Source: Methylophilales bacterium HTCC2181 (GTDB lineage: Bacteria > Pseudomonadota > Gammaproteobacteria > Burkholderiales > Methylophilaceae). Taken from it: 64,000 nt of DNA. Under the pieces are notes generated by a model that saw only the letters and a program-made list of their open reading frames with translations, had not been told where the DNA came from and did no database searches. Of the stretch, positions 50,086 through 58,896 are shown piece after piece. The stretch lies in assembly GCA_000168995.1 (NCBI GenBank), contig AAUX01000001.1:806001-870000 (forward strand). The letters run 5' to 3'. The position numbers and the translations under genes were made by a program. Numbering within the stretch: the first letter of the stretch is position 1; each line of letters starts with the position of its first letter.

Positions 50086-52128
50086 ATGAACAAGAAATTG
50101 ACGCTGAGCGCTATATTATTCAGTTTTACGGCCATCGCTGATGATATCAAACCAATATCGCTTAAAGAAATACCAATAACAGCAAATCCGCTGGAACTAT
50201 TATCTGAGGAAATGGTTCGCCCAATTCATATAATGAATGGTATTAACCTACAGAATAATAGAAATTCTTCATTAGGTAGCACTCTTGAAGCAATACCTGG
50301 AGTTAGTAACAGTGGATGGGGAGACAATCTAGGACGTCCGGTTATTCGTGGTATGGGTAGGAATCGAATTCAAATTCTCAATAATGGCATGCAAGTTAGG
50401 GATGTCTCTAATATGTCTGGCGATCATGGCATTGCCCTAGATACTCTGGCTGCAGAACAAATTGAAATTATCCGAGGACCAGAATCTATTATCTATGGAG
50501 GTGGGGCAATAGGCGGAGTAGTCAATATTATTGACTACCGTATTCATCCTGAATTTGTTGAGGGGATAATCGGTAAATATGACACGAGCTATGGGGGTGC
50601 TAATAACCAGTCGTCGGGTTCAATCCTGTTAGATATTGGTTCTGAGAATACTATGTTTCATTTAGATCTTTACAATCGTGACACTAAAAATTTAAAGATT
50701 CCCGGATTCTCGGTGTCAGAAAGATTAGCTAATTCAGACCCTGAGTTTAATAGGGATGCATTTGGCAAAGACACACTCCAAAACTCGTATAGTGAGAGTG
50801 GAGGGGGTGGATTGGGCGCTACCTATTTTTTTGATAAAGGCTTTACTGGCATCTCTTTTGCCAAGCACGAACAGGAATACGGAACTATATTAGAAGACGG
50901 CGCATACATTGATTTAGCGTCAGATAACTACAAGTACGACCTTGAGGTTCGAGACCTTTCAAACCTCATTAATAAAGTAAAATTTAAGCTGAGTTACAAT
51001 GACTATCAGCATCAAGAAATGGAAGATGGATCAGTTAATTCGGATTTCTTTGATCAAGGCACGGACGGTAAGGTCGAGGTAGTTCATTCCCTGTTATCTC
51101 AATCGGGAGGTATAGTTGGAATGAATTTTGGTGCCTTCCGGTTCTCTCAAAAAAATGGTTCCTTTATTGCAAACAACCAACGAAATAATATTGGACTGTA
51201 TGCATTAGAGAGATATGCCGTACGTAACCATCACTTGACTTTTGGGTTAAGGCACGATTATCAAGCATATGACGCCAATAGCTTTATAAGTGATGATGGT
51301 GCAGCAGTTTCCGGTGGCGCTGAAACAAGCACTCCCTTTTCTGCATCCAAAAAAACATTTAACAACACCAGTGTGTCATTTGGCACCAGCTCAAAACTTA
51401 GTGAGAACTGGTCCTTAGGTTTTAGTTTAGCGCACACTGAACGAGCACCTGCGCAGGACGAATTATTTGTCTATGGCAAACATCATGCTACAGAAACAAT
51501 TGAGCACGGTGATCGAAATTTAAAGGATGAACGCTCCAACACCATCGACGCTACCTTAAGCTGGGAAAAGCAAGGCAATACTTTTTCTTTAACTCCCTAC
51601 TTTACTGACTTTAGTAGTTATATTGCGCTCTTGGATACCGGGGAAGTGCAGTATCACGATCATGGTGGAGAAGAAGAAGCATTAACAGTCTTTCAACACC
51701 AAAATATTCCTGCGGAATTCTATGGCTTTGAATTTCAGGGTAATATTAATCTATCGCCCAACTATGGTCTAAGTTTTTGGGGTGACTACGTTAGTGCGAA
51801 GAATAAAAATGGGGATGATCTACCCAGAATACCCCCACTCAGTTTAGGCTCTGGTTTGTTTTACCAATGGAATGCTCTCCAAGCAAATATCGATATTGAG
51901 CACAAGTTCAGTCAAAGTGATGTTGGGTCCAATGAATTAAGGACTGATGACTATACCAATCTTTCAATGACGATGAACTACCAGTTCCCCTTTGCGAATG
52001 AAATTAATTTCTTTATAAAAGGTGACAACCTTTTAGACGATCAAAAACGTGACCATGCTTCTTTTTTAAAAGATAAAACTCTGATGGGCCAAAGAAACTT
52101 CAGCTTAGGGTTGTCTGGTTCATTTTAA
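50086..52128 (+). CDS. TonB-dependent outer-membrane receptor, ZnuD-like
   Basis: A 680-residue receptor with a signal peptide, a TonB-box-like ISLKEIPITANPLE segment, a plug domain (NLGRPVIRGMGRNRIQILNNG; IEIIRGPESIIYGGGAIGGVVNI) and a 22-strand-type barrel ending in GLSGSF. Extracellular loops include His/Glu clusters (YHDHGGEEEA near residue 525 and KHHATETIEHG near 465), as in the Neisseria zinc receptor ZnuD. Zinc or a zinc complex is therefore the most likely substrate. It follows the His-rich peptide gene. Confidence 0.82.
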   Translation: MNKKLTLSAILFSFTAIADDIKPISLKEIPITANPLELLSEEMVRPIHIMNGINLQNNRNSSLGSTLEAIPGVSNSGWGDNLGRPVIRGMGRNRIQILNNGMQVRDVSNMSGDHGIALDTLAAEQIEIIRGPESIIYGGGAIGGVVNIIDYRIHPEFVEGIIGKYDTSYGGANNQSSGSILLDIGSENTMFHLDLYNRDTKNLKIPGFSVSERLANSDPEFNRDAFGKDTLQNSYSESGGGGLGATYFFDKGFTGISFAKHEQEYGTILEDGAYIDLASDNYKYDLEVRDLSNLINKVKFKLSYNDYQHQEMEDGSVNSDFFDQGTDGKVEVVHSLLSQSGGIVGMNFGAFRFSQKNGSFIANNQRNNIGLYALERYAVRNHHLTFGLRHDYQAYDANSFISDDGAAVSGGAETSTPFSASKKTFNNTSVSFGTSSKLSENWSLGFSLAHTERAPAQDELFVYGKHHATETIEHGDRNLKDERSNTIDATLSWEKQGNTFSLTPYFTDFSSYIALLDTGEVQYHDHGGEEEALTVFQHQNIPAEFYGFEFQGNINLSPNYGLSFWGDYVSAKNKNGDDLPRIPPLSLGSGLFYQWNALQANIDIEHKFSQSDVGSNELRTDDYTNLSMTMNYQFPFANEINFFIKGDNLLDDQKRDHASFLKDKTLMGQRNFSLGLSGSF

Positions 52129-52183
52129 TACATACCTCTTATTAATTTTTTTATTTAAAACTTTAATGTTTTGATAATTTATT

Positions 52184-52235
52184 TGAAAATCATTCTCGCA
52201 GGTATTCGAATCTACTTGCGAATGATTCTCATTTA
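52184..52235. promoter_or_regulatory. Fur-box dyad upstream of siderophore receptor
   Basis: GAATGATTCTCATT (52219-52232) closely matches the Fur core AATGATAATCATT. Upstream, GAAAATCATTCTCGCA gives a second half-match. The two halves form an imperfect inverted repeat (AATCATTCTCGCAGGTA with TACTTGCGAATGATT) centred near 52209, about 65 bases before the ATG. Iron-dependent repression is expected. Confidence 0.75.
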
Positions 52236-52274
52236 GATTAATATTACGCCAATATTAAAAAAAATTATAGGCGA

Positions 52275-54425
52275 ATGAACAGAAAGCGTAAGAAAGGCAC
52301 AATCAAAAAAATCATTATTGAGGCAGTTAAGCTCTCAGTAGTGGCATCAATTCCGTTCGCATCAATCATTTTTGCTGAAGAAAACATCAAACTTGTAAGG
52401 GTTGAGGTATTTAGTGAAAGATTAAGTGATACGAATCCCTATAGAGGATACAACTTTTCAGGAACTAGTTCGTCAACTAAAACAGACGCCCTACTTATTA
52501 ATGTCCCTCAAGCCATTACGGTCATACCTCAAGAAGTCATCAAAGATCAGTCAGTTTTAAGTATTAGTGACTCAATTCGTTATGTTCCAGGAGTTACTTC
52601 CTCACAAGGTGAAGGTAACCGCGACGCTATCGTATTTAGAGGAAATAGAACAACGAGTGATTTGTTTATCGATGGTTTACGTGATGATATTCAAACCTAC
52701 CGCGATCTCTACAGCACAGACCGCATTGAAATATTAAAGGGTCCTAATGGGATGATTTTTGGTCGGGGTGGCGCGGGCGGAGTCCTTAATCGCATAAGTA
52801 AAAAAGCGGGGTGGGACCCAGTCAAAGATGTCAGCATCACTTATGGTGCTTGGGATCAAAAGCGTGTTACGGGTGATTATAGTATTGGATTAACCGACGA
52901 TGTTGCGTTTCGAATCAATGGCGTTTATGAAGATGGGAATTCTTATCGGGATGGTATAAATTTAGAACGATATGGTTTTACGCCAACACTCACCATCCAA
53001 CCTAGTGAATATACAAGCATTTATCTTACTACTGAGCTCTTTAAAGATACACGCATTGGTGATCGCGGTGTGCCATCGGCAGGCAGTGGGGCTAACAGGA
53101 AGCCTTATAATATTGGGGATACAGATCAATTTTATGGTAATGCAGCTTTAAGCCCAAATGAAACTGAAACAGCAGCCTTTAATGCCATCATTGAACACAC
53201 GTTTTCTAATAATGTAAAAATCAAAAACAATGTGCGTTACGCCAGCTACGATAAGTTTTATCAAAATATTTATGCGAGCTCCTCAGTCGTAAACGGGCAA
53301 CTGAATTTGAGTGGTTATCGTGACGAAACAGACCGTGAGAACTTCATTAACCAAACAGACGTTACTATACCTTTTTCTACCGGACCCCTAAAACATACAC
53401 TATTAGTGGGGGCTGAATTTGTCGAGCAGGATAACCAAAATAAACGGCTAACAGATGCTGGCGGCATTACGCCCGGTGCAGTAAATGCATCAAATCCGAT
53501 AGGTACTGGCACATTTACAACCATTAGCAGGAACCAAGATACCGAAATTAGTAGCCGCGCATTTTACCTGCAAGATCAAATTGAAATCACCCCGAAGTGG
53601 CAAGCAATAGGTGGTTTAAGACGTGATATTTTTGATACAGACTATACCAATTTGGTTAATAGTAGCAAAGTTGATATTACCGACGCATTTTGGTCTCCAA
53701 GAGCAGGATTAATCTTTAAGCCAACACGCAATACCTCTCTGTATGCAAGCTATAGCCTTTCTTATACACCAAAGTCCAGTGATCAGTTAAATGGATTTAG
53801 GGGTATTGAAGATAAGCCCACACTCTTTGAGCCAGAGAAGTTTGTTAACAAGGAGGTCGGTCTTAAGTGGGATATTAAACCAGACTTATCTTTTACTGTT
53901 GCGGCCTACATCCTGGCGCGTCAAAACCAAATTGCAGACGACCCAAACATAGCGGGTGACAAAGTATTGATTGATGGTCAAGAAACCAAAGGCTTAGAAG
54001 TTAGCTTATCTGGGAGCGTCACGGATAAATGGTCTATTATTGGGGCTTACACTTATCAGGACGGGGAAATAACCAAAGCCCAAGGTACGAATATAGCCAA
54101 AGGCTCAGAGCTTGGTGAGACACCAGACCATACCTACTCTCTGTGGAATAAGTTCGAAGTTAATAATGCATGGTCTTTAGCTCTTGGTGTTGTTGGTCGA
54201 TCGTCAATGTATGCTGCTATCCCGAAGATAGGTGACAGCACATTATTACCTGGATATACCCGCTTTGATGCTGCCGTCTTTGCCAAGCTAAGTGAAAATA
54301 CTGATTTTCAAATGAATATTGAAAATTTAACCAACAAAGAATACGCCATTAATGCACACAACAATAACAACATTGTGCCTGGTGCACCATTATCCGCGAG
54401 AGCTACGCTAAACTATAGCTTCTAA
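52275..54425 (+). CDS. TonB-dependent siderophore receptor (Fiu/catecholate-like)
   Basis: A 716-residue receptor. An N-terminal export signal is followed by a plug with LINVPQAITVIPQEVIKDQ, FIDGLRDDIQTYRDLYS and RIEILKGPNGMIFGRGGAGG, the pattern of Fiu/BfrD-type siderophore receptors. The barrel ends ATLNYSF with the terminal Phe. No STAS-type signalling domain is present. It sits behind Fur boxes and before a terminator, so it is a single-gene iron-regulated unit. Confidence 0.9.
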   Translation: MNRKRKKGTIKKIIIEAVKLSVVASIPFASIIFAEENIKLVRVEVFSERLSDTNPYRGYNFSGTSSSTKTDALLINVPQAITVIPQEVIKDQSVLSISDSIRYVPGVTSSQGEGNRDAIVFRGNRTTSDLFIDGLRDDIQTYRDLYSTDRIEILKGPNGMIFGRGGAGGVLNRISKKAGWDPVKDVSITYGAWDQKRVTGDYSIGLTDDVAFRINGVYEDGNSYRDGINLERYGFTPTLTIQPSEYTSIYLTTELFKDTRIGDRGVPSAGSGANRKPYNIGDTDQFYGNAALSPNETETAAFNAIIEHTFSNNVKIKNNVRYASYDKFYQNIYASSSVVNGQLNLSGYRDETDRENFINQTDVTIPFSTGPLKHTLLVGAEFVEQDNQNKRLTDAGGITPGAVNASNPIGTGTFTTISRNQDTEISSRAFYLQDQIEITPKWQAIGGLRRDIFDTDYTNLVNSSKVDITDAFWSPRAGLIFKPTRNTSLYASYSLSYTPKSSDQLNGFRGIEDKPTLFEPEKFVNKEVGLKWDIKPDLSFTVAAYILARQNQIADDPNIAGDKVLIDGQETKGLEVSLSGSVTDKWSIIGAYTYQDGEITKAQGTNIAKGSELGETPDHTYSLWNKFEVNNAWSLALGVVGRSSMYAAIPKIGDSTLLPGYTRFDAAVFAKLSENTDFQMNIENLTNKEYAINAHNNNNIVPGAPLSARATLNYSF

Positions 54426-54444
54426 ATTGAACCACTTTTGTATT

Positions 54445-54474
54445 AAAGCTTGGTAGTAATGTCAGGCTTTTTTT
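54445..54474 (+). terminator. Terminator after siderophore receptor
   Basis: Stem AAAGCTTG (54445-54452) with CAGGCTTT (54463-54470), including one G-U pair, a 10-base loop and a run of seven T. Confidence 0.7.
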
Positions 54475-54496
54475 ATACCTGTTATATAATGCAAAT

Positions 54497-55372
54497 ATGA
54501 AAGACAATGACCAGCTACACCCCTTTATTTTTGAAGAGCATCCTATCAGAGGGGCCTTGGCTCATCTCAATAGCACCTTTAATCAGGCCTTGGAGAACCA
54601 ATTACTCCCAATGGTCATTAAAAAGGCGCTGGGTGAGCTCATGGTAGCCAGTGCCCTACTCACATCTACTTTAAAAATGGATGGTTCATTAGTCCTTCAA
54701 ATACAAAACAAAGGACGGCTAAAGTTACTAGTCGTTGAATGTAACTCCAATATGGATATTCGTGCCACAGCTAAGTGTGAGGGGAAAATAGCAAAAGATA
54801 CCAGCTTTTTAGATTTAATTAAGGATGGTCAATGCGTTATTACCTTGGATCCAAAGGATGGCAAACCATACCAAGGCATTGTACCTATTGAGGGCGCCTC
54901 TATCTCTGAGATATTAGAAGGCTATATGTTACGGTCACAGCAACTAGAGACAAGTCTTGAGCTCAGCTGCGACGGTAAAAGTGCTAGTGGTCTATTATTA
55001 CAAAAACTGCCTGAACTGCCATCCCATGATGCAGATACATGGAATAGAGTGTGCATGCTAGCAAACACCATTACTGATAAAGAGTTAACCTCTTATGATA
55101 TTAAAAAATTAAAAGCACATTTTTTTAATGAAGAAGACATTCGGTTATTTGAATCTAAATCAACTCAATTCAATTGTAAGTGTTCTCGGGCAGCCGTAGC
55201 TGACATGTTGAAAATGTTAGGAAAGGAAGAGGTAGACAGTGTATTGGTAGAACAAAAAAAAATTGAGGTTAATTGCGATTACTGTAATAAACAGTATGCC
55301 TTTGATCAAGTCGATGTAGGAGCACTATTCACCGATAACAGCCCAGGAAAAATTAGTCGGTCTATTCATTAA
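54497..55372 (+). CDS. hslO: Redox-regulated chaperone Hsp33
   Basis: A 291-residue chaperone activated by oxidative stress. The C-terminal zinc switch has four Cys in the CxC and CxxC pairs (FNCKCSRAA near 228 and NCDYCNKQ near 260), typical for Hsp33. The N-terminal region LAHLNSTFNQALEN and GELMVASALLTSTLKMDGSL matches the family. It is transcribed separately and converges with metY. Confidence 0.93.
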   Translation: MKDNDQLHPFIFEEHPIRGALAHLNSTFNQALENQLLPMVIKKALGELMVASALLTSTLKMDGSLVLQIQNKGRLKLLVVECNSNMDIRATAKCEGKIAKDTSFLDLIKDGQCVITLDPKDGKPYQGIVPIEGASISEILEGYMLRSQQLETSLELSCDGKSASGLLLQKLPELPSHDADTWNRVCMLANTITDKELTSYDIKKLKAHFFNEEDIRLFESKSTQFNCKCSRAAVADMLKMLGKEEVDSVLVEQKKIEVNCDYCNKQYAFDQVDVGALFTDNSPGKISRSIH

Positions 55373-55439
55373 GGTTGCTTGTAAGCCTTACCTTCTCTAA
55401 GAAAAGCTTACCAACTGAAAACCTTGAATCTCAGAGATG

Positions 55440-56720
55440 CTATTTTTTTGAAGCCTCAATTGCTTGTTCAACATCCTCTATGATGTCATCAATATGCTCA
55501 ATCCCCACTGAAATTCTTATCAAATCCTCACTGACACCAGCCAAGACTTTTTGTTCTGGGGTTAGCTGCCTATGCAAAGTTGATGCTGGATGACATGCAA
55601 GTGATTTAGCGTCTCCCATACTAAGTACCCTTAAAATGATTTGAAGTGCATCAATAAATTTAGCTGCCGCTTCAGTTCCACCTTTGATACCAAAACTGAT
55701 GATACCTGAGGCTTGGCCCTTCGTTATTTTTTTACAAACATCATGATATTTATCATCCGGCAAGGCGGCATAATTTACCCACTCCACTCGTTCGTGGTTC
55801 TTGAGGTAGGTAGCCAACGCAAGGGCATTCTGACAATGTCTTTCCATCCTCACACCTAATGATTCAAGCCCTAGCATAATTAAAAAAGCACTATGGGGTG
55901 ACAAGCAGGCTCCGGATTCTCTTAAAGGAACCACCCGACAACAAGCAATGAAGGCAGCAGGGCCGAAATGTTCCGTATATATGACTCCATGGTAAGACGG
56001 GTCCGGCTCATTAAGCATAGGAAATTTTTTGGCCTCTTTAACCCAATCAAACTTTCCTGAATCAACAATGATTCCTCCAATTGTTGCTCCATGCCCATCG
56101 ATATATTTGGTAAGGGAGTGAATCACAATATCCGCTCCAAAATCAATAGGTCTGCATAGATAAGGAGTCGCCACAGTATTATCAACAATCAATGGGATAC
56201 CATGCTTATGCGCAATCTCTGCAAATTTCTTTAGATCGATTATATTACCTAAAGGATTGCCAATTGACTCGCAATAGACAGCCTTTGTATGTTCATCTAT
56301 TGCCTCATCAAGACCCTTAAAATCTGCCCCATCAACCATTTTCACAGTAATTCCCTGCTTCGGGAAGCTATGCATAAAAGAGTTATATGTGCCTCCGTAA
56401 AGCTGATTAGTACTGACAATGTTATCCCCCGCCCTTGCAATACATTGGATAGCATAAGTGATAGCTGCCATGCCAGAAGCAAGAGATAAAGCTCCAATAC
56501 CTCCCTCCATTTCTGCTACGCGTCTTTCCAGCACATCGTTGGTTGGATTACCTATTCTTGAATAGATATTACCTTCCACTTTAAGATCAAATAAATCTGC
56601 ACCATGCTGCGTGTCGTCAATCGTAAAACCGGAGGATTGATAGATCGGTGTTGTGGCTGCCTTTTGGTCATTTTTATCTGAATCATAACCATGATGAAGT
56701 GCTATTGTTTCAAGTTTCAT
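55440..56720 (-). CDS. metY: O-acetylhomoserine sulfhydrylase (Cys/Met metabolism PLP enzyme)
   Basis: A 426-residue gamma-family PLP enzyme. The PLP Lys is in HSLTKYIDGHGATIGG near residues 203-218. The N-terminal IALHHGYDSDKNDQKAATTPIYQSS and C-terminal VGIEHIDDIIEDVEQA are those of MetY, which makes homocysteine (or methionine with methanethiol) from O-acetylhomoserine. It starts 19 bases after the monooxygenase gene stops. Confidence 0.92.
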   Translation of the reverse strand: MKLETIALHHGYDSDKNDQKAATTPIYQSSGFTIDDTQHGADLFDLKVEGNIYSRIGNPTNDVLERRVAEMEGGIGALSLASGMAAITYAIQCIARAGDNIVSTNQLYGGTYNSFMHSFPKQGITVKMVDGADFKGLDEAIDEHTKAVYCESIGNPLGNIIDLKKFAEIAHKHGIPLIVDNTVATPYLCRPIDFGADIVIHSLTKYIDGHGATIGGIIVDSGKFDWVKEAKKFPMLNEPDPSYHGVIYTEHFGPAAFIACCRVVPLRESGACLSPHSAFLIMLGLESLGVRMERHCQNALALATYLKNHERVEWVNYAALPDDKYHDVCKKITKGQASGIISFGIKGGTEAAAKFIDALQIILRVLSMGDAKSLACHPASTLHRQLTPEQKVLAGVSEDLIRISVGIEHIDDIIEDVEQAIEASKK

Positions 56721-56739
56721 AAGTACATCCCTTTAACTA

Positions 56740-58065
56740 TCATTTAAAATCTACTGCTCCGTCGTTAACCCTTGTCCATTTAAAGATGAGGTATTCTAGT
56801 AAGTAATTTGAGTTATAAAACTTATAGGTTCGATTAGGAAATTTATCTACTGAACGTAATACATAATTTGCTTCAATTGCTGGTTTTGATTTGCTACCCA
56901 CATATTTGGGGGTGCAGCTGATAAGCCTGTTTTTTTTCATATATTTGAGCGTTCTACATATTCTCTGACTAACAATTTCACACCTCGCAGTCCAGCTAAA
57001 ATTGATATAACCCGTATGAGCAAAAAGATTTGGTATGCCACTAAACATCATACCCCTATACCAACTCGTATCATTAATATGTATTTTTTTGTCGTTGACT
57101 AAAATATCAATACCGCCGAGTAATTGAGCATTGAGGCCGGTGGCCATAATGGTGACATCACACTCAATAACTTTTCCATTTTTTAATTTGATGCCATTTT
57201 TTTCGAAACTACTTACTTCCTGGTGCTCAACTGATACCTTACTTAGCTTGACGGCTTTAAAATAATCATTATCTAAACTACATGCAGGGCGTTGATCCCA
57301 ATAATCATATGAAGGAACGTTAGTATCATTGTAATAAGGGTAGCGAGCGATGATATTTTTTTTATAGGATTTTTTAAAAAGCCTACTATGAAAGTAGTCT
57401 ATTAAGGTTTCAAATGTTTTATAGCGGCGTGTTGATTTTTCCTTACCATCTACATTTACTATCCACGCAGCACTCCGTTGTACTAATGTTACCTTTTTAG
57501 CTTCTTTGACAATTGCCGGTGTCATAGTAACAGCCGTGCACCCACTGCCAATAATAGCTACGCTTTTATCTTTAAACTCGACGCCCCCCCAGTCTTGGGT
57601 GTGAACAATCTGCCCTTGGTATTTATTTTCATCTTTAAATTTTGGGAAATTAGGGTAGTTATAGTCACGGGAGCCAGTACAGCAAATGACATATTGGCTA
57701 GTGAAGTCTTTACGGCTAGTCTTGGTAGTCCATTGGTTGTCACTCCATGATAATGATGTAACCTTTGTATCAAATAATATATGTTCCCTGATATTAAACT
57801 TTTTTGCAGTATCGACAAGATAGGCTTTGATGTCTCTTCCTTGCCCTATTATTGGCCCCTTCCAAGGATTAAAGCTGAACCCATAAGTATACATATCGGT
57901 ATCTGATCGGACTCCAGGGAACTTCATCTGATCCCAGGTGCCACCAAGATCGCTTCTAGCCTCTATTATCACATAAGTGATATTAGGGTGATTTTTTTGA
58001 AGATAGTAAGCTGTGGTTATTCCAGCTATTCCCGAACCCACAATGACTACGTCTATTTTATTCAT
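56740..58065 (-). CDS. Flavin-dependent Baeyer-Villiger-type monooxygenase (EthA-like)
   Basis: A 441-residue two-dinucleotide-fold flavoprotein. The FAD motif GSGIAGITTAYYL is at the N-terminus, then GGTWDQMKFPGVRSDTDMYT, the BVMO fingerprint as YQGQIVHTQDW (F/Y-x-G-x3-H-x3-W), and the NADPH motif IGSGCTAVT. From memory it follows mycobacterial EthA closely in its second half (MATGLNAQLLGG, YRGMMFSGIPNLF, GYINFSWTA). It is about 45 residues shorter than EthA. Possible substrates are ketones, sulfides or thioamides; operon with metY favours sulfur compounds. Confidence 0.85.
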   Translation of the reverse strand: MNKIDVVIVGSGIAGITTAYYLQKNHPNITYVIIEARSDLGGTWDQMKFPGVRSDTDMYTYGFSFNPWKGPIIGQGRDIKAYLVDTAKKFNIREHILFDTKVTSLSWSDNQWTTKTSRKDFTSQYVICCTGSRDYNYPNFPKFKDENKYQGQIVHTQDWGGVEFKDKSVAIIGSGCTAVTMTPAIVKEAKKVTLVQRSAAWIVNVDGKEKSTRRYKTFETLIDYFHSRLFKKSYKKNIIARYPYYNDTNVPSYDYWDQRPACSLDNDYFKAVKLSKVSVEHQEVSSFEKNGIKLKNGKVIECDVTIMATGLNAQLLGGIDILVNDKKIHINDTSWYRGMMFSGIPNLFAHTGYINFSWTARCEIVSQRICRTLKYMKKNRLISCTPKYVGSKSKPAIEANYVLRSVDKFPNRTYKFYNSNYLLEYLIFKWTRVNDGAVDFK

Positions 58066-58329
58066 TTTAATACCATTTAAGTTGCACAGGTATTAGTAAA
58101 ACTAACAGCCCATAACTTTTTTTATATTATTAATTATCATACATAATTAATTAGAAAATTGGTGAGTAAAAATCATGAGTTTTTTATCAAGATCGTGACA
58201 ATAGTAAATTAAGGCACCCCAAGGGGTTAGTGTAATAAATTTTACTTATGATAAAGCTACAGAACAATTAATTATATTTATTATATTTAATTCCCTAGAA
58301 TGAAATTTATAAATTATTAAGGAATGATT

Positions 58330-58455
58330 ATGAACCATAAAAAAGTAGCTAATAAACCAAACATAAAACTACCAGAGACAGAAAATGCTAATCCTTGTAA
58401 TGGCGATAAGGAGTGCCAAAAAAGGTTGATTGAAGCCTTGAGTGACTGTGTATAA
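58330..58455 (+). CDS. Small Cys-containing peptide, 41 residues
   Basis: AAGGA lies 6 bases before the ATG at 58330 (an in-frame ATG at 58324 is too close to it). The peptide is Lys/Asn-rich with three Cys (residues 23, 29 and 40) near the C-terminus (NPCNGDKECQ and ALSDCV). It is monocistronic, divergent from the monooxygenase gene, with a hairpin downstream. It is not recognised; no maturation or export gene is adjacent, so a modified peptide is only speculative. Confidence 0.4.
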   Translation: MNHKKVANKPNIKLPETENANPCNGDKECQKRLIEALSDCV

Positions 58456-58527
58456 CATTAATTCAGAGCAGGTATGCTTATATAGAAATCTTGTTTATTA
58501 AGTTATTGGTCCCGACCCGCCTTTAGC

Positions 58528-58556
58528 ACTTGCCGACATTGGCAAGTATTTGTTAT
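58528..58556 (+). terminator. Hairpin terminator after the 41-residue ORF
   Basis: Perfect 7-base-pair stem ACTTGCC/GGCAAGT with a 6-base loop, followed by ATTTGTT. It is 72 bases after the stop. Nothing else is seen in 58456-58707. Confidence 0.55.
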
Positions 58557-58707
58557 GGGTATAATCAGATTAATATATTTAACAAGAGATTTCATATTGC
58601 TTTTTCAGACGATTAAATGGATAAATTGTTCAGTATCCTAGTTTCATGATGCTGCATTTCTCTCGTGTGATTTTTGTGTATCTGAATAGCTGGTCATTCT
58701 TTTAATT

Positions 58708-58896
58708 TTAACGCTTACCTTTTTTCCAAGTACCACCGTAGCAATAAGAGTCGGCATACTTTCCTTTAATCTTTTGTAGGCAATCCCCACAGAGAAAAAG
58801 CCATTCCTTGTTGTGATACTTACACCGAAAAAGGGTATTTTTGTCTTCCTTGCATTCAGAGCATAATTTAGATCTAGTGTTTGGTTTTGATGACAT
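58708..58896 (-). CDS. Small zinc-ribbon-like protein, 62 residues
   Basis: From the ATG at 58896 the protein begins MSSKPNTRSKLCSECK. Metal-ligand candidates are CSEC, a C-x-x-H pair in CKYHN, and CGDC, followed by a final Cys, resembling a cross-brace zinc finger. The start lies 23 bases inside the preceding gene. The frame also runs 11 codons farther upstream. It is the last gene of the small-gene cluster; function unknown. Confidence 0.5.
   Translation of the reverse strand: MSSKPNTRSKLCSECKEDKNTLFRCKYHNKEWLFLCGDCLQKIKGKYADSYCYGGTWKKGKR

Noticed and set aside
58201-58250. CCCCAAGGGG hairpin upstream of the 41-residue ORF as a riboswitch
   Set aside because: The stem is only four base pairs with a two-base loop, and no riboswitch consensus could be matched.
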